In this document: positions 1 through 7,831 of the stretch, one piece after another
Layout: each line of letters starts with the position of its first letter
Position numbering within the stretch: the stretch's first letter is position 1
Program-made: the position numbers and the translations under genes
Notes under the pieces: model-generated
The model's input: only the letters and a program-made list of their open reading frames with translations
What the model was told of the DNA's origin: nothing
Databases searched by the model: none
Source of the DNA: Kiritimatiellia bacterium
GTDB lineage: Bacteria > Verrucomicrobiota > Kiritimatiellia > JAFGHX01
Direction of reading: 5' to 3'
Assembly: GCA_016929905.1 (NCBI GenBank)
Contig: JAFGHX010000377.1
Span: forward strand, 1-37,078
Length of the DNA: 37,078 nucleotides

Positions 1-1176
1 AACATTTCGCTGGGGGATTGGAACACGCGTGGGGTGGTGGAGAACAACACGCTCTACGGGGGGAAGGGCCTGTACATAAACGATCCGCTTGCGGTGACGA
101 ACCGCAGCAATATCATCTGGGCCACAGGGAGCGGCAAAGAAACCGTCCGGGTCGCCTACCCGCCTGCGGGCGCGGACGTCTTTGTAAGCGACCACAACGA
201 CTTGTATGCCACCGACGGGGCGGCCGTCGGAAACTGGGGAGGGGGCAACTGTCCGGATCTCGGAAGCTGGCAATCGTCCTCCAGTAATGACAACAGCAGC
301 GTGAGCGTCGCCCCCGCCTTTGTCGATCCCGACGGGCCGGACGACCTGCTGGGCGACTACTACGGCGAGAATGACGACTTTCACCTGCAGTCGATGGCCG
401 GTTCCTATCATCTCGCCGGCGGCATCTGGACAAACGACCTCACCAACTCGCCCTGCATCGACGCGGGCGATCCGTGGAACGTGTTCACCAATGAGCCCGC
501 GTACAACGGGCTGAGGGTGAACCAGGGCGCTTACGGCAATACGGAGTATGCCAGCAAATCGGACTACTCCGGCCCCTTCTACTCCCTCACGACAGCGGCA
601 GTCCCCACAAACGGCGGGTACGTCAGCGCCTGGCCGGTCGCGGCCGGTTATCCGACGAACCGGGCCACGACCGTGATCGGGACGGCGAACCAGCATTACA
701 GCTGGGACCAATGGACGGGCGATTTGAGCGGATCGAACAACCCGACGTCTTTGTTCATGAGCGCCAACATGGTCGTGACCGGCGTCTTCGCCGCGATTTG
801 CTCAAACACCAACGGAACGCCCGACTGGTGGCTGGCACACTACGGTATTGCGACAAATCAGGCCGGCGCCGAAGGGCACGGGGATGGCGATAACGTCGAG
901 AATTGGAGAGAGTATTTCGCGGATACCGACCCGACGAACGCGGAGTCGGTGCTGCTGGTCACGAACATTCTCGCCGTCGGTACGAATGTGACCATCGAAT
1001 GGTGCGGCGGTCGGGCCGCACGCCAGTATCTCGAGATGTCTCTCGAACTGGGCACGAATGCCGCTTGGATGCCCGTATACACGAACGAGCCGCCAACAGA
1101 AACCGAGCAGAGCTACGTCTGCCCCAGCGTCGAAGAACAAGCCTACTTCCGCATCCGCGTGGAGCGGCCTGATTGA
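1..1176 (+). CDS. C-terminal part of a large secreted/surface protein with InlB-like repeat (5' end outside window)
   Basis: The frame is open from the first base and ends at TGA 1174-1176, so only the last 391 codons are present and the start lies upstream. The first ~180 residues are rich in N, G, D and Y, like the last coils of a parallel beta-helix/pectate-lyase-like surface protein ('CIDAGDPWN' is a phrase often seen there). A divergent InlB B-type repeat follows, containing 'GGYVSAWPVAAGYPTNR' and ending 'VVTGVFAA'. After it comes a short 'TPDWWLAHYG' to 'DGDNVENWREYFADTDPTN' segment, which looks like a calcium-binding/thrombospondin-3-like C-terminal module common in large PVC-group exported proteins. 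The tail 'AYFRIRVERPD' is a typical natural end. The role is inferred to be extracellular, possibly in polysaccharide contact or adhesion. No catalytic motif is visible in this part. Confidence 0.75.
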   Translation, partial: NISLGDWNTRGVVENNTLYGGKGLYINDPLAVTNRSNIIWATGSGKETVRVAYPPAGADVFVSDHNDLYATDGAAVGNWGGGNCPDLGSWQSSSSNDNSSVSVAPAFVDPDGPDDLLGDYYGENDDFHLQSMAGSYHLAGGIWTNDLTNSPCIDAGDPWNVFTNEPAYNGLRVNQGAYGNTEYASKSDYSGPFYSLTTAAVPTNGGYVSAWPVAAGYPTNRATTVIGTANQHYSWDQWTGDLSGSNNPTSLFMSANMVVTGVFAAICSNTNGTPDWWLAHYGIATNQAGAEGHGDGDNVENWREYFADTDPTNAESVLLVTNILAVGTNVTIEWCGGRAARQYLEMSLELGTNAAWMPVYTNEPPTETEQSYVCPSVEEQAYFRIRVERPD

Positions 1177-1177
1177 G

Positions 1178-1279
1178 AACCGTGTGTGGGCCGCCGGACC
1201 ACGTTTCGGTCAGAAGATCCGGGATATCTACAAGCTGGCGGTGGACTACGATCCGAACGCCGAAGAAACCATCGAGTTC
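1178..1279 (+). pseudogene. RhuM-like protein fragment
   Basis: About 34 codons just after the surface-protein stop read 'FGQKIRDIYKLAVDYDPNAEETIEF'-like text (quoted in parts: FGQKIRDIYKLAVDYD, then PNAEETIEF). This resembles the internal 'FYQKVTDIYATSIDYDP.AEET..F' segment of RhuM/virulence-associated proteins as I remember the family. The expected 'FATVQNKLHWAI' continuation is missing, and there is no start codon or upstream domain. It is read as a fragment left after deletion. The rest of 1280-1589 shows no convincing coding sequence. It does hold a small hairpin at 1450-1464 (GGCTC-GTCAG-GAGCC). Confidence 0.45.
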
Positions 1280-1589
1280 TCCAAAGGCGACGTTGACCCC
1301 GGCACTTCACATCGAGAAGGCGGCTTGACCAAGAGCCATTCAGGCTTTGCAGACAGCCTACAGCGAAAGAAGCGCACCATCAAGAATACCGTTCAGGGCC
1401 TGACGATTTGTTTCCGCGGATGCAGAGTTGAATCCAGCAAAAAGAAGACCGGCTCGTCAGGAGCCTCGCCCTCAATGCCCACACCACGCAGGGGAGAACT
1501 GGAGGGCAAGGAAAGCCGCACGATTGAACTTGATCGGACCCAACGGCCGGGCCATAAAATGGGCATGCCCCCCAACTGGAGTCGCTCCC

Positions 1590-2438
1590 ATGAATCACGA
1601 TGAATCCATCACATTGGCGCCAGGCAACGAGAACAAACTGATCCCGGGCGACAGGTACAGAGCGGTCCAGTTCCGGAAAAGAAGCCCGCTCAGCGATCCC
1701 GATTCCATAAGATCGTGGTCCGAAAGGTGCGGATATCAGTTCGGCAAAACGGGAAGCATGCCCGGCCGCGAATACGACTTGGATGATCAGTACTTCTGTG
1801 TGCAGTTGCCTACGAAACACGATTCCGGACAGCCGCCGGGGTTGGTCGTCTGGATTCCCGGCGATGACATCAAGGGCGATCCGCCCGAGCCCTGGGTCCC
1901 GATATTGGACAAGTACAACCTCGTATGGGTCGGGGCCCACAATTCGAGCAACGCCTGGTCCGTATTCAAGCGGTTCGGTCTGGCCCTGGATGCCGTGCAC
2001 AACCTGCCGCGCGTCATGACGATCGACGAGGAAAAGGTATTCATGACCGGCTTCTCTGGCGGTGGGAAATGCGCCGCCATTCTGGTGTTCCTCTCCGCGG
2101 CCGTGCCCATCGGCAAAGGCAGCATGGACCGAATCTTCCGGGGCGGCCTGTTCCTGTGCGGGGCCGCCGCGCCCGGGAAGTGGCCGGAGAAGACAGGGCA
2201 ACAGGCAAGAAAGGACATCCGGCTCGTATTCCTCACCGGCGACCGCGATTTCAACCTGGCGTACACGCAAGAAGAGAAGGATCGCTGGCTCGATCAAGGG
2301 TTCCGGAACATCGCCCATATCCAGGTGCCCGGCATGGAACATACGGGCATATACAAGCCCGAAGCGGCCGCGTACTACGAGAAAGCCATCAGATACCTCC
2401 TCGCTGTTGAGGGCGGAGGCCATCCAGAATCCCCATGA
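1590..2438 (+). CDS. alpha/beta hydrolase, esterase-like
   Basis: A 282-residue protein with the marks of an alpha/beta hydrolase. The nucleophile elbow is G-F-S-G-G-G with Ser156 ('VFMTGFSGGGKC'). An acid candidate lies at 'FLTGDRDFN' (Asp218/Asp220), and a C-terminal histidine in 'GMEHTG' is His251. The early strand 'PPGLVVWIPGD' fits an oxyanion-loop region. There is no signal peptide, so a cytoplasmic hydrolase is inferred. The substrate is unknown. PHB-depolymerase/feruloyl-esterase-like and dienelactone-hydrolase-like families are both possible. ATG 1590 is chosen because GGAG sits about nine bases upstream and the open frame further upstream reads as noise. It stands alone, between a RhuM-like fragment and another gene fragment on the opposite strand. 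Confidence 0.7.
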   Translation: MNHDESITLAPGNENKLIPGDRYRAVQFRKRSPLSDPDSIRSWSERCGYQFGKTGSMPGREYDLDDQYFCVQLPTKHDSGQPPGLVVWIPGDDIKGDPPEPWVPILDKYNLVWVGAHNSSNAWSVFKRFGLALDAVHNLPRVMTIDEEKVFMTGFSGGGKCAAILVFLSAAVPIGKGSMDRIFRGGLFLCGAAAPGKWPEKTGQQARKDIRLVFLTGDRDFNLAYTQEEKDRWLDQGFRNIAHIQVPGMEHTGIYKPEAAAYYEKAIRYLLAVEGGGHPESP

Positions 2439-2760
2439 CGGTTTGTCGATCTCTGAGCCAAACCGGGATATTGGCGTGCAAGTCGCCATGGTACTCCAGG
2501 TTGAATTCCCCGTCCCATTCCAGGACTCCAAGCCGTCCGATCAGTTCCGTGAAGTCGATCATGCCCTGCTCGACGAAGAGGGGAAGGCCGTTCGCCTTCG
2601 GGTCGGAACGGCTTCTGTTTGAGGCGTGTATGACGGGAGTCCGGGCGTGGTATTGGTCCACGAGCGAAAAGAGATCTGAATCCAGCCCATGGGCGCCAGT
2701 ACCTCCAGCGCCTCGCTCAGGCCTTCAGCACCTCTATACTTCAGTTTCGCAGAGATGATC
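2389..2760 (-). pseudogene. sugar-phosphate isomerase/epimerase-like (TIM barrel) C-terminal fragment
   Basis: On the - strand the frame reads 'LVDQYHARTPVIHASNR', then a segment with 'GLPLFVEQGMIDF', then 'LGVLEWDGEFNLEYHGDL'. This order (dimension of 'HA..TP.IH.S', 'G.G.IDF', 'L...WDGEFNLEY') is the end of AP-endonuclease-2/xylose-isomerase-like barrels, where the last metal ligands lie. Upstream of 2661 this frame loses similarity. A neighbouring frame from 2762 reads 'LKYRGAEGLSEALEVLAP', so a frameshift is likely. No N-terminal two-thirds of the enzyme is present. The 3' end overlaps the end of the hydrolase gene on the other strand. The 2761-2836 stretch holds nothing recognised. Confidence 0.45.
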
Positions 2761-2836
2761 ATTACCCATCACGCGAGCTGCACTGGCCGCACGTGCACGA
2801 GGATTCCGCGGCTCCGGAGGCAGAGGCGGGCCCACA

Positions 2837-3889
2837 CTATTCCAGCATCATCTTCGCGCCTTCGTGTCCTTGCGCGGCGGCTTTCCTAAACCAACCCATC
2901 GCGACCGGTCTGCTGTGCAGAACACCTTGGCCGGTCATGTGCTTCAAGCCTATATTGTACTGTGCTTCGGCATACCCGGCCTTTGCGGCACGCTCCAGGT
3001 ACTCCACCGCCAGCGTGTCGTTCTTGGGTACGCCCCGCCCCATACTATACATGACCCAGAGTTGATACTGCGCCTCCGGGCTATGGCCCGCCTTGCGGAA
3101 CCAATTGAGTGCTTCTGCGTCGTCTCTGGGTATCTTCTCGGAGCCTGTCGCATACATCAGCCCTATAAGGCAAGGCGCCTTGATGTGTCCAAGCCCGGCC
3201 GCCTTCTTGAAACACTTCATCGCTTCGATCTCATCCTTCGGCACCCCGCGCCCGGCGGCATAGAGCTTCCCCAGCAGGAAATGCGCGTGGGGCACGCCGT
3301 CATCCCCCCACTTCGTGTTCCTGGCAGTTGCCGCCCTGCGATACCACTTGGCCGCTTCCTTTGGGTTCTCTGCCACGCCTATGCCTTCATCGTAGCATTC
3401 ACCCACGCAAAGCATTCCGTGCGGGTCCTTCTGTTCAGCGGCCCGCACAAACCACCTGAATGCTGCGGCCTCGTCCCGTGGGACTTCTTTGCCTTTGCGG
3501 TACGTATTGCCGAGCGCCTTCTGGGACACAACGTTGCCCTGTTCCGCGGCCTTGGTATGCCATTTCAATGCTTCTGCCACGTTCTTCTCAACTCCTCTGC
3601 CGTCTTCGTACAAGCACGCGAGGCCCGACTGCGCTTCCGCATACCCCTGCGCGGCAGATCTCTTCAGCCATCGGACGGCCTCATTCAAATCCGAGGTCCG
3701 CCTGTCCCGCCAATACAGCTGCCAGTAATAATCCTCCGCCAACCTGAACTGGGCCTCCGGGTCGCCTTTCTCTGCAGCCGCGCGAAGCACACTGGCTTCT
3801 CGGCTGCTCATAGGCTTGCCAACACCCGGCCCCGCACAGGACGCCATGAGCAACAACGCAGACACCAGGAGGAACCTAGCATATTTCAT
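2837..3889 (-). CDS. Sel1-repeat lipoprotein
   Basis: A 350-residue exported protein. The N-terminus 'MKYARFLLVSALLLMASCAG' is a lipoprotein signal with the lipobox cysteine at residue 18, so membrane anchoring is inferred. The rest is a run of about seven to eight Sel1-type repeats of ~36 residues. Typical units are 'AEAQSGLACLYEDGRGVEKN' with 'AEALKWHTKAAEQG', and 'AEAQYNIGLKHMTGQGVL'. Sel1 repeats form alpha-solenoids that hold partner proteins. No catalytic domain is present. The start is ATG at 3889-3887, preceded by GAGGGAG. Only two bases separate it from the stop of the upstream lipoprotein gene (3892), so the two form an operon and probably act together at the envelope. Specific partners cannot be told from sequence. 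Confidence 0.85.
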   Translation of the reverse strand: MKYARFLLVSALLLMASCAGPGVGKPMSSREASVLRAAAEKGDPEAQFRLAEDYYWQLYWRDRRTSDLNEAVRWLKRSAAQGYAEAQSGLACLYEDGRGVEKNVAEALKWHTKAAEQGNVVSQKALGNTYRKGKEVPRDEAAAFRWFVRAAEQKDPHGMLCVGECYDEGIGVAENPKEAAKWYRRAATARNTKWGDDGVPHAHFLLGKLYAAGRGVPKDEIEAMKCFKKAAGLGHIKAPCLIGLMYATGSEKIPRDDAEALNWFRKAGHSPEAQYQLWVMYSMGRGVPKNDTLAVEYLERAAKAGYAEAQYNIGLKHMTGQGVLHSRPVAMGWFRKAAAQGHEGAKMMLE

Positions 3890-3891
3890 GG

Positions 3892-4518
3892 CTACTCCCT
3901 CTTCATTCGCATCAAATCGTCTCTGGCCACATCCACGGTTGTCCACCCCAAAAGGAAATCGGCGAATTCGCCCAGATTGAATCCCAATCCCAGGCATAGC
4001 CATAGTCCGATCTTTGCCGTGATCTGGCTCGCCGGGCGGATACGCGCCTTTGCCCCGATCTCAAAGTAGCCGGTTCCGTCGCGGTAGGCATCGGTATTGG
4101 AGAACATCGTGCAACTCGCCCCGCACGTCAGGTTGTCGGCCCGGCCGTGACGCCAGGTGAAATGGACCAGATCGACGGCAAGGATATCGTTGGGCGTCCT
4201 GCTCTCGACCATTCGTTTGAGCCGTTCTTCAACGCGCGGATCATCCCGGTCAATCCCCTTGTCCTCTTTCAGAATCTTCAACCGCGCCGCATCGGACTGC
4301 GCCTTTCCCAGTTCCAAAATAGGCCGCTCGGTCTCTCCGAACACGTCGCCCTTGAGGGGGCCGGCCTGCACACTGACGCCAATCCCCTCGCCGACATGAA
4401 CCATAAACACATCCGCGGCATCGCGCGCACGATCCCCCATATAGCCCAGGGACGCGCAGCCACCGCCAAGCACCAAAACCAACACGCACACGAAGACAAG
4501 CATGACGAAGCGGCTCAT
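3892..4518 (-). CDS. putative lipoprotein of unknown function
   Basis: A 208-residue protein beginning 'MSRFVMLVFVCVLVLVLGGG' followed by Cys: a clear lipoprotein signal with lipobox LGGGC. The mature start 'ASLGYMGDRARDAADVF' and the motif 'VGEGIGVSVQAGPLKGDVFG' recall a small family of bacterial lipoproteins with a 'DRarDaaDvf' opening, but I cannot name a function. A second hydrophobic glycine-rich patch 'IGLWLCLGLGFNLGEF' near the C-terminus could be a beta-hairpin or membrane-associated loop. The start at 4518 is firm: AAAGGAGGGGAT is a very strong ribosome-binding site. It is the first gene of a two-gene operon with the Sel1 lipoprotein. An open frame extends upstream, but the Shine-Dalgarno and signal peptide decide for this start. 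Confidence 0.7.
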   Translation of the reverse strand: MSRFVMLVFVCVLVLVLGGGCASLGYMGDRARDAADVFMVHVGEGIGVSVQAGPLKGDVFGETERPILELGKAQSDAARLKILKEDKGIDRDDPRVEERLKRMVESRTPNDILAVDLVHFTWRHGRADNLTCGASCTMFSNTDAYRDGTGYFEIGAKARIRPASQITAKIGLWLCLGLGFNLGEFADFLLGWTTVDVARDDLMRMKRE

Positions 4519-4561
4519 ATCCCCTCCTTTGCCTGCACAACATGTTTCTACACCTAAGAGA

Positions 4562-4580
4562 CCGGCCGCGGCGCGGCCGG
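4562..4580. repeat. 8-bp perfect hairpin upstream of the lipoprotein operon
   Basis: CCGGCCGC, loop GGC, GCGGCCGG: a perfect 8-bp GC stem with a three-base loop. It lies 44 bases before the start of the lipoprotein operon, on its 5' side. There is no following T-run, so it is not a classic intrinsic terminator. It could be a 5'-leader structure or an extragenic palindrome. Confidence 0.5.
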
Positions 4581-4637
4581 GCAATCGGGGCGCGAGCACC
4601 CGCATGATAAGAGCCGGCGTATGGAACGTCAAGAACT

Positions 4638-4910
4638 CTACTGGCCCAGTTGCCCCTGGACGATTGCGCGGGCCACATCATCCAACGGCAACAGGGGGCC
4701 GTCTACAGCTCGAATCTCCACGGTGTTCCGCGTGTGATCACAGACGCCGTACCGTATCTTCTGCATCGAATCCCGGAATTCGGAAGTCAGGGACAGGCCC
4801 TCGCCGCCATCATGATTGCCCTTCACGCAGAAGATTCCGCGCCGTGTTACTTCCGAGACTACCTCGTCGCGATACTCGGCGTCCTGCGTCGCGTGATCTT
4901 CGGGAATCAT
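4638..4910 (-). pseudogene. metallophosphatase-like fragment
   Basis: The - strand frame contains 'YRDEVVSEVTRRGIFCVKGN' followed by HDGG. This is the second block of calcineurin-like metallophosphoesterases ('...GI.CV.GNHD'). The preceding GDxHG and GDxxDxG blocks and the later GHTH blocks are absent, so the catalytic metal site cannot form. The tail 'VDGPLLPLDDVARAIVQGQLGQ' (in two parts: VDGPLLPLDDVARA, IVQGQLGQ) may be unrelated. Likely a remnant. Confidence 0.4.
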
Positions 4911-4948
4911 CTCGCTGAATCCACCCGTCTCCGGAGCGCTGCTTCGAG

Positions 4949-5089
4949 CTATCCCTGCAGCATGGCATCGACTCGACTCAACACGGCTCTGACCCAATCG
5001 GGATCATCAGGCGCAACGCGCAGCACCTGAAAGCCGTGCCTCACGCCGTCCTCTTCCAGTTGCTTTGAATCGTCCACATGAAGATCGAT
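4949..5089 (-). pseudogene. short C-terminal remnant ('DLHVDDS...HGFQVLRV')
   Basis: The - strand frame between an upstream TGA and the TAG at 4949-4951 reads 'IDLHVDDSKQLEEDGVRHGF', then 'QVLRVAPDDPDWVRAVL'. The composition and pattern (hydrophobic strand, DDS, alternating helix/strand 'GFQVLRVAP') look genuinely protein-coding and resemble the end of a HAD-like or nuclease-like domain. I cannot assign it with confidence. No start codon precedes it in frame. A different frame on the same strand (5095-5160) looks unrelated. Confidence 0.3.
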
Positions 5090-5183
5090 CCTGAAACATC
5101 AAGCGCTTTGTCCAGAAAAGCAGCTATGGATCCTCCAAGCGGCTGGCCAAGTTCCATGTCAATCGCCTGCCGCATCCGCCACT

Positions 5184-5219
5184 CTTCCATCCTTCCATCC
5201 TTCCAATTCTTCATCTTCC
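5184..5219. repeat. short CTTCCATC-type tandem repeat
   Basis: Two and a half copies of the octamer CTTCCATC, degenerating into CTTCCAATTCTTCATCTTCC. It lies in the leader before the membrane protein gene at 5294 and has no coding explanation. Probably a simple-sequence intergenic repeat. Confidence 0.5.
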
Positions 5220-5293
5220 GTGCTATCGTGGCCACGTTCCTTAACGCAGGATCGGCGGTGCAGAACCACCCCCGAACACCGATTTCCGAGTAC

Positions 5294-5788
5294 ATGAACA
5301 ACCCACCACCCCGCCAATCCGCCGGTTTCACCCGGCCCGTCATCGTCCTGACCCTCGTCATCCTGCTCACCCTGTTGCTCATCCCGCCGGCGAACTGGCT
5401 CAAGCGGGCCGGCCATCCGGTTGCCGCGATGGTCGTGTTGTGGAGCCCGCTGGCTCTCTTCATCTGTATCGGGCTGGTATTCTCCATTCGCTCCCAGCGC
5501 CTGGAGGCGGCACGCCGCCGAGACCGGGTCTGCATCCGCATCGGCATGGAGCTCGCGGAGGCGGAAGAGATTCTCGCCTCCGCCGGCGCGCGGCCGACCG
5601 AGAATGCGGAGAGCGGCTTCCGCGAATACGAACTGCGCGGCGACACGCTTCTACGACTCGCGATTTCGGGGAGCACCGTCTCCGACCTCCTCGTCTGCCC
5701 AAACGCGAACGTCCACTCGCCAGACCAGCCTGGATCCTGGGTATCCCGGCACATGCTCTTCCTGACCAAAGCGAAGGAACGCTCGTGA
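5294..5788 (+). CDS. two-helix membrane protein, unknown function
   Basis: A 164-residue protein with two transmembrane helices near the N-terminus: 'PVIVLTLVILLTLLLIPPAN' and 'MVVLWSPLALFICIGLVFSI'. The soluble C-terminal half begins 'RVCIRIGMELAEAEEILASA'. The 'GM.l.eaeeiL..aGa' pattern resembles the small BamE/SmpA-like fold seen in many PVC hypothetical proteins, but this is only a resemblance. ATG 5294 is chosen because it directly precedes the first hydrophobic segment. The longer upstream frame runs through the octamer repeat and is not protein-like. The Shine-Dalgarno is weak (GAG six bases upstream). It converges with the SGNH hydrolase gene on a compound palindrome. Confidence 0.6.
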   Translation: MNNPPPRQSAGFTRPVIVLTLVILLTLLLIPPANWLKRAGHPVAAMVVLWSPLALFICIGLVFSIRSQRLEAARRRDRVCIRIGMELAEAEEILASAGARPTENAESGFREYELRGDTLLRLAISGSTVSDLLVCPNANVHSPDQPGSWVSRHMLFLTKAKERS

Positions 5789-5806
5789 GTTGGGTGGCCG
5801 CCTGAA

Positions 5807-5907
5807 GGTAGAAGCGGCGTCTCGCCGCTTCCCCCGGGCCGAAGGCCCGGGTACCCCCGCCGGCACGGTGTGCCGCGGGGAGGAAGAGCCGGGACGGCTC
5901 TTCTACC
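5807..5907. repeat. compound palindromic (BIME-like) element with inverted GTAG heads
   Basis: Four hairpins in 101 bases. (1) 5807-5831: GGTAGAAG, CGGC, GTCTC, GCCG, CTTC. (2) 5833-5851: CCCGGGCC, GAA, GGCCCGGG. (3) about 5854-5880: a bulged stem CCCCGC/GCGGGG around GGCAC/GTGCC. (4) 5883-5907: GAAG, AGCC, GGGAC, GGCT, CTTCTACC. Elements 1 and 4 share one framework (GGTAGAAG-NNNN-GTCCC-complement-CTTC) in opposite orientation, with different but complementary 4-bp stem inserts. GTAG head plus hairpin, in inverted pairs, is the arrangement of REP/BIME elements mobilised by RAYT transposases. It sits between two converging genes (stops at 5788 and 5912), so element 4 may also serve as transcription end for the hydrolase gene. 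Confidence 0.75.
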
Positions 5908-5911
5908 CTAC

Positions 5912-7312
5912 TCATTTCCTGCGCAGCACGAACCGATGCCGAACAGGCTTGTTCGCCTCGTACATCTGCTCGGTCAACTGCGCCACCCGCGCCCGGTTCT
6001 TCTCTTCCTCGGGCTTGTTCTTGAGATAGCTCATCGCGAAGCGCTTGCGGATGTTGTACTGCGGGTTCTCCTCCAGAAGCCGCTCGAAAAACGGCTTGTT
6101 CGTCTCAAAATCGCTCGGGTCGCCCGCCTTCCGTTTCAGGAACAAGTGTTCCGCCGCCGCGATGTCTCGAAGCCGACCTGCTTCGATCGAGCGGCGCTCG
6201 GCGTTCAACGTCATCACCTTCAACGCCTGCCGGTACTGCGGGGTCCGGTCGTTCCCGGCCAGATTCACGCCCGCCGCCAGGGCCTCCGCCGCGTACTCGC
6301 CAACGAGCTCCCCGTCGATCGCCAGTTCGTAACGGCCCGCACCCAGCCCGGTCACAACCAGATCCTCCCGGTTGAGTTCCTCCATGAACGGCACCCACTT
6401 CAACGCGGGGCGCGCCCCTTTGTGGACCGGAAACGGCAGCGCCTTCTCGAGACAATCGAATGCGATCCCGCCCGCCTCGGCTCTGACGTCGCTGATTTCG
6501 CAGTTCTCTTGTTCCTTCACGCGGCCCGCCCCGGCGTCCAAAACCATCTTCGCAACGTATGCCGGCAGGCCCTGCGCCTTCAGGAACTGATAGGCCATTA
6601 CGAAATGGCCCGGCATCCGCGGATGTACGCGGTCGGGACCGACAATGGTGAACGTCGGATCCTGGTCCTGCTGTTCCCGGTTGATCCGGTTCATGATCGA
6701 GAAGAAGTCCACAAGCCCTGTTCCGGCCTCTGCCGCCAGCCGCCGCACGTTCTCGGCGCAGATCCCCAGTCCGGCGTTCGCGCCCGCTCGCTTTGCCGAC
6801 TTCAGCTCCGCCGAGTCGTCAAAGATCGAAGGCGTAATCAAGACGACACGAATCGAGCCCTCCTTCAGCTTCTCCACTATCTTCCGCATGTTCCCGGCGT
6901 GCTTCTCGATCCGTTCCCGGCGCTGCTTCTCAAACCGGTCCGCCGTCTTGTCCGGCCCATACAGCCCGCAGCCGAAGTCGTTCATGCCGAGCATCACCGT
7001 CGCCGCCGTCGGCTTGTGCGCCAACACGTCCCACGCGAGCCGGCCCAACGTACCGCCCGCCGTGTCCCCGCATACACCGCAGTTGATCATTCGGACCTCG
7101 CGATCCGGAAACCGCGTCAAATAGAAGAGCCACACGAACTCGTGGTACGAGCCCCCGTGCGTAATGCTGTCGCCGACCAGGCAGACCCGTTCCCCCGCCC
7201 CGAACGGTTCCACCCCTGCCGCCCCGCCCGCCCACGCCGACACCAGCACCAGCGCGGCCGCAAGCACGGCAGCCCCACACCGCCGGTTCCGCCCCAAGAT
7301 TGTCCTCTGCAT
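5912..7312 (-). CDS. secreted SGNH/GDSL-type hydrolase
   Basis: A 466-residue exported esterase-type protein. The signal peptide has a basic start and the hydrophobic core 'AAVLAAALVLVSAWAGG', with likely cleavage after AAG at about residue 33. Block I is 'VCLVGDSITHGG' with catalytic Ser49, block II has 'CGVCGDTAGGTLGRL', block III is 'MLGMNDFG' with the oxyanion Asn, and block V is 'GPDRVHP' with the catalytic Asp-x-x-His. The SGNH domain occupies about residues 40-260. The C-terminal 200 residues are helical and carry no recognised domain. Such enzymes deacylate polysaccharides, lipids or other esters, and the substrate here is unknown. ATG 7312 is supported by AGGAGG nine bases upstream. 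A 60-bp copy of its extreme 3' end plus the adjoining palindrome occurs at 10044-10103. Confidence 0.85.
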   Translation of the reverse strand: MQRTILGRNRRCGAAVLAAALVLVSAWAGGAAGVEPFGAGERVCLVGDSITHGGSYHEFVWLFYLTRFPDREVRMINCGVCGDTAGGTLGRLAWDVLAHKPTAATVMLGMNDFGCGLYGPDKTADRFEKQRRERIEKHAGNMRKIVEKLKEGSIRVVLITPSIFDDSAELKSAKRAGANAGLGICAENVRRLAAEAGTGLVDFFSIMNRINREQQDQDPTFTIVGPDRVHPRMPGHFVMAYQFLKAQGLPAYVAKMVLDAGAGRVKEQENCEISDVRAEAGGIAFDCLEKALPFPVHKGARPALKWVPFMEELNREDLVVTGLGAGRYELAIDGELVGEYAAEALAAGVNLAGNDRTPQYRQALKVMTLNAERRSIEAGRLRDIAAAEHLFLKRKAGDPSDFETNKPFFERLLEENPQYNIRKRFAMSYLKNKPEEEKNRARVAQLTEQMYEANKPVRHRFVLRRK

Positions 7313-7831
7313 GCGTCCACGCCTCCTGACCAAGCCCGGCCTCGCTTTGGAAGACTCGTCGAATACGATACTCGAAACGACCGAAGGAAGCAACTTCCCG
7401 CATTATTGCGTATCTATGTGTTAATGTGTCGGAACGGACGGGACGCAAAACGACCCGGGACGCGGGACGCGAGAAACCCACGACTCGCGGAGCGGCATGG
7501 ACACCGGGACAGCGAGATTCCATCAAGGAGTGGTTCCGAGCCAAAACAGAGAATCGATGTTCTCATTTTCTAAAAAATGCAACCGCACCAGCGCGTCTGA
7601 CGCCTGTCCGGGACGACCTCCGGGGGACGGGCGGGCCCAACGCATCGCCGTATTCCCTGGAATACTGACCGCGCCTGCATGCTAGCGTGGCCCGAGATAC
7701 AGGCTCATTCCCACTAGGACGCTGATCTGGCACGATTCCTGCTCCAGCTAAAGGGTACCCCAAGGAACGGTGCAACGAGCCGAAATGGGCTGCACTCGCA
7801 CAGGATGCGGCTGTTGCCGGGAGCACGACGA
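7313..7831. other. gene-free stretch between SGNH hydrolase and subtilase genes
   Basis: About 520 bases upstream of two diverging genes with no convincing reading frame. Short frames here have no recognisable domain. A small palindrome GTATTCC-CT-GGAATAC lies at 7652-7667 and an imperfect one (around CGAATACGATACTCG) at about 7354-7368. Either could be an operator, but nothing in the sequence proves it. A partial repeat of 'GGGACGCG' occurs near 7462-7475. Confidence 0.35.

Noticed and set aside
7426..7668. 80-codon frame on the + strand
   Set aside because: Basic, unstructured composition, no ribosome-binding site, no family. Left as empty intergenic DNA.
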